Assembly (NCBI GenBank): GCA_017412705.1
Contig: JAFPWS010000034.1
Coordinates: forward strand, 1-47,473
Length of the DNA stretch: 47,473 nt
From: Prevotella sp.
GTDB taxonomy: Bacteria > Bacteroidota > Bacteroidia > Bacteroidales > Bacteroidaceae
Reading direction: 5' to 3'
Program-made: the position numbers and the translations under genes
In this document: one piece after another, positions 17,094 through 25,147 of the stretch
Layout of the letters: each line of letters opens with the position of its first letter
How positions within the stretch are numbered: the first letter of the stretch is position 1
Notes under the pieces: model-generated
The model's database searches: none
What the model was told of the DNA's origin: nothing
What the model saw: the letters and a program-made list of their open reading frames with translations, nothing else

Positions 17094-20000
17094 ACTGCTC
17101 ATCGTCTTATTGGCCATGCTGCCGATTGTGGGTGTGGCGAAGAAAAAGAAAGAGGTAAAGCCCGCTGTCAGCACCTCGTGGCTGCGTGTTGAGAATCTGG
17201 AGAACCCCATGGGCATCGACACTGCCGAGCCGCGTTTCTCATGGACCATCCTTTCCGACAAGCAGGATGTGCGACAGACGGCCTACCAGATTGTGGTATC
17301 GACCGACAAGGGCGAGGTGTGGAACACAGGACGCGTCGAGAGCGACCAACAGCTCTGGGTGCGCTATCAGGGACAACCTCTGAAGAGCGCCACGCCGTGC
17401 ACGTGGAAAGTAAAGGTATGGACCAACGTCGGTGAGACGCCCTGGAGCGACGAAGCCAGCTTTGGCGTCGGACTGCTGAAGGAGAGCCACTGGACTGGTC
17501 GCTGGATTGGTCTGGAGCGTCTGTTGCCCGGCGAGGAGCGTGGCCTGCATACCCGCCTGGCCGCCCGCTATGTGCGCAAGGAGTTCCAGCTGGACAAGCC
17601 CGTCAAGCGAGCCATCGCCTATGTGGCAGGCATCGGGCTCCATGAGTTGCACGTCAATGGTGTAGCCTACAATCGCGAGGTGCTGCTGCCTATGCCCACC
17701 GACTATCGCAAGACGGTGCTCTACAATACCTACGATATCACCAGCAGTCTCACCTCTAACCCCTCACCCCTAACCTCTAAGCATTGCATCGGACTCATCT
17801 TAGGCAATGGCCGCGTGTTCCCCATGCGTCAGAACAAGCCCTACAAGGCCCCTGTCTTCGGACTGCCCAAATGCCGCATCAATATCCTCATCGAGTTTAC
17901 CGACGGTACCACCAAGCGTATCTCAACTGACGAGAAATGGAAGATAACCGCCAATGGCCCTATCCGCTCGAACAACGAGTACGACGGCGAGGAGTATGAT
18001 GCCCGTAAGGACCTGACAGGATGGGACGAGGTGGGCTATGACGACAAGGCCTGGCAGCCTGCTGAGCGCACGGAGATACCCCTTGGCACCCTGCGTGCCC
18101 AGATGGCACCAGGCATGGAGATGGCACCGCTGACCCCAGAACCCACCGTTCTCACCTCTAACCTCTTACCTCTAACCTCTAAAATCTACGACTTCCACCA
18201 GAACACGGCTGGCTGGATAGCCTTTGTGCCTATGGGCAAAGAGGGCGATACCATCCGCGTGAAATATGCCGAGAAGCTAAATGCCGACGGCACACTCTAT
18301 CTGGAGAACTTCCGCGATGCCCGTTCCGAGGACATCTACGTCTGCGGCAAGACACCGCGGGCAGAAGAGTGGCACGCCATCTTCAGCTATCATGGTTTCC
18401 GCTATGCCCAGATAACAGGCCCTGTGAAGGATGTCCATGCCTATACCGTCAGCGACGACATCCAGCAGTTAGGCCACTTCGAGTGTTCTGACACCGTATT
18501 GAACAAGGTGATGCACAATGCCTGGTGGGGCATCTACAGCAACTATAAAGGCATGCCCGTCGACTGTCCGCAGCGCAACGAGCGACAGCCCTGGCTGGGC
18601 GACCGCACCGTAGGGTCGCTGGGCGAGAGCTTCCTCTTCAACAACGAGCGGCTCTACACCAAGTGGATGCGCGACATCTGCGAGTCACAGCGCGAGGATG
18701 GTGTCTTCTCAGACGTAGCTCCTGCCTTCTGGAACTACTACAACGACGACGTCACATGGCCTGCCGCCCTACCCTTCAGCTGCGACATGCTCTACCGCCA
18801 GTTCGCCAACCGTGAGGCCATCGACAAGTCATATCCTTATATCAAGCGCTGGCTGCAGCATCTGCTGGACGAATACCAGCAGGACGGCATCATCACCAAA
18901 GACCAGTATGGCGACTGGTGTGTGCCCCCCGAGAAGCTGGAACTCATCCATTCGCAAGACCCCGCCCGTAAGACCGACGGCGCACTCATCTCGACGGCCT
19001 ACGTCATCCGCGTCATGCAGCTGTTGGAGCAGTGGGGTTGCGAGGCAGCCCACTGGAAACCCATCCGCGAGCAGATGACGGACGCGTTCAACAAGCGTTT
19101 CCTGACCGTCAGGCGCGCCACCTCGTCCCGTCCCGGTCATGTGCTCTATCCAGACTCCGTCTATTACGGCAACAACACCGCAACGGCCAACCTGCTGCCG
19201 CTGGCCTTTGGCATTGTTCCCGACGACTGCAAAGACGATGTGGTGAAGCAGGTGGTGCAGAATATCTGCATCAAGAACAAGCACCACGTGTCGTGTGGCG
19301 TCATTGGCATCTCGTGGCTCATGCGAGGCCTCAGCGATAATGGTTTTGCCGATGTGGCCTATCGCCTGGCAACCACCAAGACCTACCCCTCGTGGGGATA
19401 TATGACGCAAAACGGCGCCACGACCATCTGGGAGCTGTGGAACGGCGACAAGGCCTCGCCCAAGATGAACAGCGGCAACCACGTCATGCTCCTGGGCGAC
19501 CTGATGACCTGGTGCTACCAGTACTTAGGCGGTATCCGGCAGGCAGCCACCGTTCCCGACGGTTCTAAGGCCACTGTTCCCGCAGGTTTTTCTGCGGGCT
19601 ACAAGCACATCGTGCTGAAGCCCGCCTTCGACATCCAGGACTGCGAGTGGGCTAACGTCAGCTACGACTCGCCCTACGGCACCATCAAGAGCCACTGGCG
19701 CAAGACGCTGCAGCATCTGGAGTGGGATGTGACGATTCCCTGTAACACAACAGCAGAGGTCTGCCTGCCCAATGGCGAGACGAAGACCGTCGGTTCCGGC
19801 TCGTACCACTTCAGTGTCGATATCCCCACCTCGCATCCTGCCATCGTGAAAGATGAGTTCCTCTACGAGCACACCTACTTCCCTGAGGCCCACGCCTCCA
19901 CCATTGTCGAACGGAGGAATGGCGACCTCGTGGCAGGCTACTTCGGGGGCACCCACGAGCGCGACCCCGACGTCTGCATCTGGGTGAACATCAAGAAGAA

Positions 20001-21033
20001 AGGCTCTGACGAGTGGAGCAAGCCCATACTCGCTGCCGACGGCGTACTGAGTCTCGACGACCCCGACGCCAAATACATGGGACTCTCCGGTTTGGAGGAC
20101 GATACGACCCCTGCTACTGCCGGTCCTATCCGTTCAGCAAGCCGAGGCAATGTCTCGGCAAACGGGAGCAAAGATGAAGAAAGCTACGACTACGTCACCA
20201 AGACTACGCGCCTCACAAAAGTCTCTGACCGCCTGAAGCGCAAGGCGTGCTGGAACCCCGTGCTTTTCGAGATGCCTGACGGCGAGCTGTGGCTCTTCTT
20301 CAAGATAGGCACCACCGTAGGCGACTGGACGGGCTGGCTCACGAAGTCGAAAGACGGAGGCCGCACGTGGAGCAAGAAGGAGCCGCTGCCCTACGACGCA
20401 GAAGGTCGTGCTTTCCTTGGACCCATCAAGAACAAGCCCGAGCTGATTAATGGCCGCCTGCTCTGTCCCTCGTCTACAGAGAATAACGGCTGGCGTTTTC
20501 ACATGGAGATTCTCGACCTGAAGACCAAGCAATGGAAGTATGTTCCCGTAGAGAGCACAGAGGCCGTCAAGTCCGACGACAACAAGCTGCACCCCATCGA
20601 CTGCATCCAGCCGTCCATCCTTAAGCTGAAGGACGGTCGTCTGCAGGTGCTGATGCGCACGCACAATGCTCATATCGCGACCTCATTCAGCAGCGATAAC
20701 GGCGACTCGTGGACACCCGTCACGCTGCTCGACATCGAGAACAACCAGAGCGGCACCGATGCCGTTTCTCTACAAGACGGTCGTCATGCCCTCATTTACA
20801 ACAATTTCGAGACGCTGCCCCTGACCCCTAAGGGTGTGCGCACGCCGGTGTCGATAGCTCTGAGCCCAGACGGCACCCGCTGGCAGCACGTGCTGACGCT
20901 CGAGGACTCGCCCATCGACCAGTACTCCTACCCCGCCATCATTCAGGGCCGCGACGGCACGCTGCATTGCGTCTACACCTGGCGCCGCCAGCGCGTCAGC
21001 TACAAGCAGATAGACCTCAAGAAACTGAAATAA
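17086..21033 (+). CDS. GH78 alpha-L-rhamnosidase fused to a BNR/sialidase-like propeller
   Basis: I start this 1315-residue protein at ATG 17086 (MNRLLIVLLAMLPIVGVAKKKK, a signal peptide); the open frame goes further up but only inside the GH140 gene, which it overlaps by 8 bp. Residues about 25-905 are GH78: the LRVENLENPMGIDTAEPRFSW start, beta-sandwiches, then the (alpha/alpha)6 barrel with DCPQRNERQPWLGDRT (about 489-504). Residues about 912-1315 form a BNR-type propeller with Asp-box-like SKDGGRTW, SSDNGDSW and SPDGTRW and an ending SYPAIIQGRDGTLHCVYTW. Rhamnose removal is expected; the second domain may be another exo-glycosidase. Four extra segments, at 17751, 18151, 19546 and 20130, look inserted in frame. 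Confidence 0.88.
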   Translation: MNRLLIVLLAMLPIVGVAKKKKEVKPAVSTSWLRVENLENPMGIDTAEPRFSWTILSDKQDVRQTAYQIVVSTDKGEVWNTGRVESDQQLWVRYQGQPLKSATPCTWKVKVWTNVGETPWSDEASFGVGLLKESHWTGRWIGLERLLPGEERGLHTRLAARYVRKEFQLDKPVKRAIAYVAGIGLHELHVNGVAYNREVLLPMPTDYRKTVLYNTYDITSSLTSNPSPLTSKHCIGLILGNGRVFPMRQNKPYKAPVFGLPKCRINILIEFTDGTTKRISTDEKWKITANGPIRSNNEYDGEEYDARKDLTGWDEVGYDDKAWQPAERTEIPLGTLRAQMAPGMEMAPLTPEPTVLTSNLLPLTSKIYDFHQNTAGWIAFVPMGKEGDTIRVKYAEKLNADGTLYLENFRDARSEDIYVCGKTPRAEEWHAIFSYHGFRYAQITGPVKDVHAYTVSDDIQQLGHFECSDTVLNKVMHNAWWGIYSNYKGMPVDCPQRNERQPWLGDRTVGSLGESFLFNNERLYTKWMRDICESQREDGVFSDVAPAFWNYYNDDVTWPAALPFSCDMLYRQFANREAIDKSYPYIKRWLQHLLDEYQQDGIITKDQYGDWCVPPEKLELIHSQDPARKTDGALISTAYVIRVMQLLEQWGCEAAHWKPIREQMTDAFNKRFLTVRRATSSRPGHVLYPDSVYYGNNTATANLLPLAFGIVPDDCKDDVVKQVVQNICIKNKHHVSCGVIGISWLMRGLSDNGFADVAYRLATTKTYPSWGYMTQNGATTIWELWNGDKASPKMNSGNHVMLLGDLMTWCYQYLGGIRQAATVPDGSKATVPAGFSAGYKHIVLKPAFDIQDCEWANVSYDSPYGTIKSHWRKTLQHLEWDVTIPCNTTAEVCLPNGETKTVGSGSYHFSVDIPTSHPAIVKDEFLYEHTYFPEAHASTIVERRNGDLVAGYFGGTHERDPDVCIWVNIKKKGSDEWSKPILAADGVLSLDDPDAKYMGLSGLEDDTTPATAGPIRSASRGNVSANGSKDEESYDYVTKTTRLTKVSDRLKRKACWNPVLFEMPDGELWLFFKIGTTVGDWTGWLTKSKDGGRTWSKKEPLPYDAEGRAFLGPIKNKPELINGRLLCPSSTENNGWRFHMEILDLKTKQWKYVPVESTEAVKSDDNKLHPIDCIQPSILKLKDGRLQVLMRTHNAHIATSFSSDNGDSWTPVTLLDIENNQSGTDAVSLQDGRHALIYNNFETLPLTPKGVRTPVSIALSPDGTRWQHVLTLEDSPIDQYSYPAIIQGRDGTLHCVYTWRRQRVSYKQIDLKKLK
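17751..17780 (+). repeat. In-frame CTAACC-type repeat inside GH78
   Basis: CACCTCTAACCCCTCACC followed by CCTAACCTCTAA encodes LTSNPSPLTSK in the GH78 part. The same type of run occurs again 400 bases on. It keeps the reading frame and falls between two secondary-structure elements. Confidence 0.65.
18151..18182 (+). repeat. Second in-frame CTAACC-type repeat inside GH78
   Basis: Four near-repeats of CCTCTAA/CCTCTTA encode LTSNLLPLTSK. It resembles the run at 17751 in both DNA and peptide (LTSN...PLTSK) although the flanking GH78 sequence is unrelated. Confidence 0.65.
19546..19599 (+). repeat. In-frame palindromic insert in GH78 (two units)
   Basis: GCCACCGTTCCCGACGGTT (19546-19564) is followed directly by a second unit with the hairpin CCCGCAG/CTGCGGG (19579-19585/19592-19598). 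Together they encode ATVPDGSKATVPAGFSAG, placed between LGGIRQ and YKHIVLKP where GH78 proteins usually have only a few residues. The first unit recurs at 28994 and 30959. Confidence 0.75.
20130..20165 (+). repeat. In-frame palindrome in the BNR part
   Basis: Stem GCCGAG/CTCGGC (20141-20146/20154-20159) sits inside an outer stem CCGTT/AACGG (20130-20134/20161-20165). It encodes part of PIRSASRGNVSANGSKDEES, a polar, low-complexity segment within the propeller. Confidence 0.6.
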
Positions 21034-21062
21034 ACAGAAATAACAAACATACCGAAACAACT

Positions 21063-21719
21063 ATGAAGCATGTCATTTGCGTACACACGGCCATGGCCCT
21101 GGTAGAGCCATTGACCAAGACTTTTGCAGAACTATTGCCGGAAGTGAAAGTCGACCACATTGCCGACTCGTCACTTATCAAGGAAGTGATTGCCAACAAT
21201 CAGGTGACGCCTGCCGTCCGCCGCCGCCTGCTGTCCTACTATAATGCAGCAGCCGATGCAGGAGCCGATGTGGTTTTCAATACTTGCTCCAGCGTGGGTG
21301 ATGTAGCCGACTATGGCAATCAGTATGCACGCATTCCTGTTTTCCGCATCGACCAGCCGATGGCTGCACTGGCTGTACAGAATTACAACCGTATCGGTGT
21401 CATCTCGACGCTGCCTACCACACTCGACCCTACCTGCCGTTTGTTACAGAACGAGGCCAAGAATGCCCGGCGCGATGTCGTGCTGGTGGAAGGGCTGGCC
21501 GATGGTGCCTTTGCTGCCGGACAGAGTGGTGATGGCGAGACACACGACCGACTGATTGCCGAGGCTGCCCAGCGTATCGCCTCTCAAGTCGATATGTTTG
21601 TGCTGGCTCAAGGCTCTATGGCCCGCATGGAACAGCGTCTTTCTGAGCTGACAGGCAAGCCTGTGCTGTCGAGTCCTGTACTGGGCGTAAAGGGTCTGCG
21701 CAAGTTCTTAGGTCTATGA
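21063..21719 (+). CDS. Asp/Glu/hydantoin racemase-family protein
   Basis: The 218-residue protein starts at ATG 21063, 29 nt after the GH78-BNR gene; the frame is open further upstream but only over that gene's end. It shows the racemase fold: VVFNTCSSVGD supplies the first expected catalytic Cys, and NYNRIGVISTLPTTLDPT the middle. Where true racemases have a second Cys (often GCT), it reads LAQGSMARM, so a two-base racemase mechanism is unlikely; an isomerase or lyase role is possible. No signal peptide, so cytoplasmic. Its stop overlaps the MFS start (ATGA), so the two are translationally coupled and may handle the same sugar-derived acid. Confidence 0.8.
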   Translation: MKHVICVHTAMALVEPLTKTFAELLPEVKVDHIADSSLIKEVIANNQVTPAVRRRLLSYYNAAADAGADVVFNTCSSVGDVADYGNQYARIPVFRIDQPMAALAVQNYNRIGVISTLPTTLDPTCRLLQNEAKNARRDVVLVEGLADGAFAAGQSGDGETHDRLIAEAAQRIASQVDMFVLAQGSMARMEQRLSELTGKPVLSSPVLGVKGLRKFLGL

Positions 21720-22924
21720 AGCGTAAAAATGTCATCCTGACCATGCTCGTCATTCTGGGCATGGTCACTTTCTTGGATAGAATCAACATCAGCGTGGCAG
21801 GGTCGAGCATCATGCACGACCTGCAGCTCTCGCCGTCGCAATGGGGATGGGTGCAAAGTGCCTTTATCCTCTCTTACGGTCTGATGCAGATTCCCATGGG
21901 AGCCTTAGGCGACCGTTTCGGACATCGCAGCATATTGTCGCTCATCGTACTCTGGTGGTCGTTGTTTACCGCCTTCACGGGACTGGCAGGAGGATTGGCC
22001 TCGCTATTGGTCATCCGCTTCATGTTCGGCATCGGCGAGGCAGGCTCTTCACCCTGTTCGACGGGCGTCATCAGCCGTTGGTTCCAGAAAGACGAGGTTG
22101 GCAAGGCACAGGGCTATGTGTGGGCGGCCAGTCGTATGGGAGGCGCCTTGACACCGTTCGTTGTCATTCCCGTCATGGTGACTGTCGGTTGGCGTGCCGC
22201 ATTCTATCTGCTGGGAGCGTTGGGAATCATTTGGGCCATCGTGTGGTGGCTATATTATAGAGACGCTACCCCGTCTGGTATGACGAGTTCTACGAGTAAA
22301 ACCGCCATTCCTTGGACAGCCTTGCTTCGTGCACCGCAGTTCTGGCTTATCTGCGGCATGTACTTCTTCTATGCCTTCGGTTCGTGGTTCTTCTTCTCGT
22401 GGTTCCCGACATTCATGGAACTGGGTCGCGGTTTCGATAAATCGGAGTTGACCTATGCGGTGGCTGTCCCCTTCGTTATGAGTATGATAGGTAATATTGC
22501 CGGAGGACATCTGACGGACAGACTGACCCAGCGATACGGTATCAAAATCGGACGTAAGGCATTGGGCTCTACGTCGTTGGCCGTCTCTGCCGTGTGTATG
22601 TTCTTGGCTGCATTTATTCCTGGCAAGATGGCGGTTTTCGTATTCCTCTCGCTGTGTTTCGGCATTTTCGACTTGATGCTGCCCTCTGCCTGGGCACTAT
22701 GCATCGATTTGGGCAAGCGTCATGCGGGTACCCTTAGTGGAGCCATGAATACCGCAGGCAACATCGGTGGTTTCTGTTGCGGCATTCTCTTTGGCGAACT
22801 GGTTCAGCAGTCGGGCAACTACAATCTGCCCCTCTACATGATTGCCGTGATGCTCATCGTGAGTGCTGTACTCTTTGCTTTCATCAATCCTGAGAAGCCG
22901 ATAATTTCAGATAAACCTCTTTGA
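21716..22924 (+). CDS. MFS permease, anion:cation symporter (ACS) type
   Basis: The 402-residue protein has 12 predicted membrane helices and the MFS loop signature GDRFGHRSIL after helix 2. Its start (FLDRINISVAGSSIMHDLQLSPSQWGWVQSAF) is typical of the ACS group that includes galactonate, glucarate and hexuronate transporters. It probably imports a sugar acid across the inner membrane by proton symport. It is the last gene of the GH140-GH78-racemase operon, with a 4-bp ATGA overlap to the racemase-family gene. Its last 41 bases overlap the 3' end of the kinase gene on the other strand. Confidence 0.87.
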   Translation: MKRKNVILTMLVILGMVTFLDRINISVAGSSIMHDLQLSPSQWGWVQSAFILSYGLMQIPMGALGDRFGHRSILSLIVLWWSLFTAFTGLAGGLASLLVIRFMFGIGEAGSSPCSTGVISRWFQKDEVGKAQGYVWAASRMGGALTPFVVIPVMVTVGWRAAFYLLGALGIIWAIVWWLYYRDATPSGMTSSTSKTAIPWTALLRAPQFWLICGMYFFYAFGSWFFFSWFPTFMELGRGFDKSELTYAVAVPFVMSMIGNIAGGHLTDRLTQRYGIKIGRKALGSTSLAVSAVCMFLAAFIPGKMAVFVFLSLCFGIFDLMLPSAWALCIDLGKRHAGTLSGAMNTAGNIGGFCCGILFGELVQQSGNYNLPLYMIAVMLIVSAVLFAFINPEKPIISDKPL

Positions 22925-24101
22925 GCGAGCCTTCGTTGCCTACGTTGCCTGGGAAGATGATATAAGGGAAGTCTTGTGTCATCACACAAGGCACACTCGA
23001 AATAATCTGTCCCATGACACGAGCCGTCTTGATGCCAAGTCCCTTGGTCAGGATGTCGTGCGAGGTAATGCCGCCCTTGCCCACTAAGTACGAAGGCGTG
23101 AAAGGCAGGCGGCAAACAATATCGACCAGGAAGTTGCTAACCTGCTGACCCAGGCGCTGCCGTTGGTTGGCATCGTCAAGACGAATCTCCTGACGAGAGG
23201 TATAGACGATGGGGGTCAGATGGTTGTCCACCACCTGCTGGACAGTATCGAGCGTCTCCAGTATCAGCGCGTCAGCATCGTCCAGTATACGTTGCACATC
23301 CACCTCAACGGCACAGGTGCCTGCGGCCTGCAGCAACTGTTCCAGTTGTCGGGTGGTCTTTTTGACATGTGAGCCGACCACGAAACAGCCCACGCCTTGT
23401 TTCCTCAGCATACTGCGGTCCAACAGGGGTATGTCGGGAATGCCGCTGATGGCCTTGGGCAGCGACGACGACGAACGGATAATCATGTGCTCAACGATTT
23501 TGCCGTCGAGAACAATATCTGCAAACGCATACAATTCGTCATACGACTGGGCATTGACGATGGTATAGTCGTCAGGACGAGCCCCCTTTTCCTTGATATA
23601 CTCCGTAAGTACGCTGGTATGGTAGGCAAACACATTGTCGCGTGCAAATTCCGTCTCGCTGACAGGAATGAGCCGTTCGCCATCCTTCATGTAGTGTATG
23701 CCGTCTATCGTCACACGACCAGCCTCGATGAAGGCCGGACAGAAGGGAGTCTTAGCCGCCACGTCATAGCCGTGACGTACAAGCACTTCACGCATGACAT
23801 CCGTCTCTAACGGGAAGTGGCCTCGCAGACAACTGTCGCTGCGACTGACGACAATCAGGCGGTAGTTGTAGTCACGATTCACTCTGACCACCATTTCCAT
23901 CGTTTCACGGGTTACGTCCGCAGCCTCTTCACGAGTCATGGCCCGCGTATTTGTCAGGATGTAGAAGAAAGGCTCCTTGTCCTCAAAGGCCAGACGTATG
24001 CTCTCCTCGTCCCATTGGGTAATCAGCAGACAACCGTGTACGGTCTGTATGCCTGTCGGGTCGTCGTCAAGCACGACCATCTTCCATCTTATTTCTTCCA
24101 T
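22884..24101 (-). CDS. Four-carbon acid sugar kinase family protein (DUF1537)
   Basis: The protein (about 405 residues) has the N-terminal substrate domain with VVLDDDPTGIQTVHG and RSDSCLRGHFPLE and the C-terminal nucleotide-binding domain with LVGKGGITSHDIL and FPGNVGNEGSLKEVY, the marks of DUF1537 kinases such as OtnK, DtnK and OiaK. These phosphorylate tetronates, 3-oxo-tetronates or 3-oxo-isoapionate. I use ATG 24101; GTG 24113 (4 codons longer) and ATG 24080 are alternatives. It follows the BKACE gene by a few bases, so the two form an operon, convergent with the racemase-MFS operon. The presence of an apiosidase nearby makes an apiose-derived substrate worth testing. Confidence 0.87.
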   Translation of the reverse strand: MEEIRWKMVVLDDDPTGIQTVHGCLLITQWDEESIRLAFEDKEPFFYILTNTRAMTREEAADVTRETMEMVVRVNRDYNYRLIVVSRSDSCLRGHFPLETDVMREVLVRHGYDVAAKTPFCPAFIEAGRVTIDGIHYMKDGERLIPVSETEFARDNVFAYHTSVLTEYIKEKGARPDDYTIVNAQSYDELYAFADIVLDGKIVEHMIIRSSSSLPKAISGIPDIPLLDRSMLRKQGVGCFVVGSHVKKTTRQLEQLLQAAGTCAVEVDVQRILDDADALILETLDTVQQVVDNHLTPIVYTSRQEIRLDDANQRQRLGQQVSNFLVDIVCRLPFTPSYLVGKGGITSHDILTKGLGIKTARVMGQIISSVPCVMTQDFPYIIFPGNVGNEGSLKEVYLKLSASQD

Positions 24102-24116
24102 CTTATCGCTCACTTC

Positions 24117-24947
24117 CTACTTCTTAATGTGTTGCATCTCACGGGCTTCAGCCGGTGTGGCAGGTTCACAGCCCATCATGCGAATCAGGGCCACCAGTCG
24201 TTCCACCAGTTCGGCATTGGTATGTGCCCGCTTGCCTGGGGCATAATAGAAACTGTCCTCGAAGCCGACACGTACTGCTGAGGCTCCCATGCCTATCGCA
24301 CAGGCCAGCATGGAAAAGTCTTTCATCGAATCGTGGGTGATACCCCAGCTGCAGCCAGGCTCCATCAGCGAGCAGAGCATGGCCAGGTTCCTGCCTGTAG
24401 CCGAGAGATTGCTGGAATTGCCCGGTCCTACGCAGAAGTTATAGTGCAGCGGACGGTGAATGACACCCTCGTCAGCCAGACGGGTAGCACACTCTACGTG
24501 GCTGAGGTCGAACAATTCCATCTCAGGCACGGTGTTGGTCTCGTCCAGTCGCTTGGCCCAGTAACGCAGGTCGGGCATCGTATTGATGTAAACCGTCTCA
24601 CCGAAATTCACAGAACCCATATTCAGCGAAGCCACCTCCACTTCCGGCACATCCAGCGACACACAGCGCTCGGCCAGCGTCAGCGTCGACAGACCTCCCG
24701 TCGAACCCTGCACAATCATATCTGTCTCCTTACGGATGAGTCCGATGGTCTGGCGGAACACGTCCAGTTCGAATGTCGGGTTGCCTTGCAGGTCGCGTGT
24801 ATGCAAATGCACCTCGCAGGCACCGGCCTTATAGCAATTGATGGTATCTTCCGCTATCTCCTCGGGGGTCAGCGGATTCTTACACTCAGCGGGAATCTCC
24901 TTGCCAACATGGCAAACGGGCGCTACTGTTACGATGATTTTTCTCAT
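24117..24947 (-). CDS. BKACE family beta-keto acid cleavage enzyme (DUF849)
   Basis: The 276-residue protein matches the BKACE/DUF849 family. These zinc TIM-barrel enzymes condense a beta-keto acid with acetyl-CoA, giving acetoacetate and a new acyl-CoA. The zinc ligands are visible: His47 and His49 in EVHLHTRD, and Glu230 in VRVGFEDSFYY, matching the positions known for the founding enzyme Kce. Length is typical. It is cytoplasmic and first in a two-gene operon with the DUF1537 kinase. Its promoter region is shared with the divergent gene at 25148. The true substrate may be an oxidised, branched or four-carbon sugar acid; that is inference from context only. Confidence 0.88.
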   Translation of the reverse strand: MRKIIVTVAPVCHVGKEIPAECKNPLTPEEIAEDTINCYKAGACEVHLHTRDLQGNPTFELDVFRQTIGLIRKETDMIVQGSTGGLSTLTLAERCVSLDVPEVEVASLNMGSVNFGETVYINTMPDLRYWAKRLDETNTVPEMELFDLSHVECATRLADEGVIHRPLHYNFCVGPGNSSNLSATGRNLAMLCSLMEPGCSWGITHDSMKDFSMLACAIGMGASAVRVGFEDSFYYAPGKRAHTNAELVERLVALIRMMGCEPATPAEAREMQHIKK

Positions 24948-24957
24948 GTCTTCCTTA

Positions 24958-24996
24958 GTTTTAAAATTAGACTCACAACCCTCCTTTTTGTCATCA
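24958..24996 (-). promoter_or_regulatory. Shared TGATGACA...AGTCT element (copy B)
   Basis: On the minus strand TGATGACAAAAAGGAGGG is followed by GTGAGTCTAATTTTAAAAC, 49 nt before the BKACE start. It mirrors the copy at 25089 that faces the divergent gene. Confidence 0.5.
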
Positions 24997-25106
24997 GCCC
25001 GTCAAAGAAAAAGGCCCCTATCCTTACGATGAGACAGAAGGAGGGACTGAAGGGGTTTTGCCCCGTCCTTGAGGATAGGAGCCTTTTATGATGACAAAAG
25101 GGCGGG
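24979..25106. repeat. 128-bp interrupted inverted repeat between divergent genes
   Basis: The outer arms 24979-24996 and 25089-25106 match as inverted repeats at 16 of 18 bases (TGATGACAAAA core). A second pair of arms, GGCCCCTATCCTTA (25013-25026) and TGAGGATAGGAGCC (25070-25083), matches closely. A small GGGG-TTTT-CCCC hairpin (25051-25064) lies in the centre. It places the same upstream element in front of both the BKACE gene and the 25148 gene. Confidence 0.8.
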
Positions 25107-25129
25107 AAGTCAGTCTTTAATATATAAAC
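25089..25129 (+). promoter_or_regulatory. Shared TGATGACA...AGTCTT element (copy A)
   Basis: TGATGACAAAAGGGCGGG then AGTCAGTCTTTAATATATAA lies 59 nt before the start at 25148. No TAnnTTTG box is visible here, so this conserved element may contain the promoter itself. Confidence 0.55.
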
Positions 25130-25147
25130 AGAAACCAGTCAATAGAC

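Noticed and set aside
15717-17261. 514-codon open frame on the minus strand opposite the GH140 gene
   Set aside because: It lies fully antisense to clear GH140/GH78 coding sequence, has no domain or signal I recognise, and is explained by GC-rich third positions.
20967-21062. Upstream extension of the racemase-family frame (32 codons)
   Set aside because: It overlaps the end of the BNR domain; the conserved family start is at MKHVICVHTAMAL (21063).
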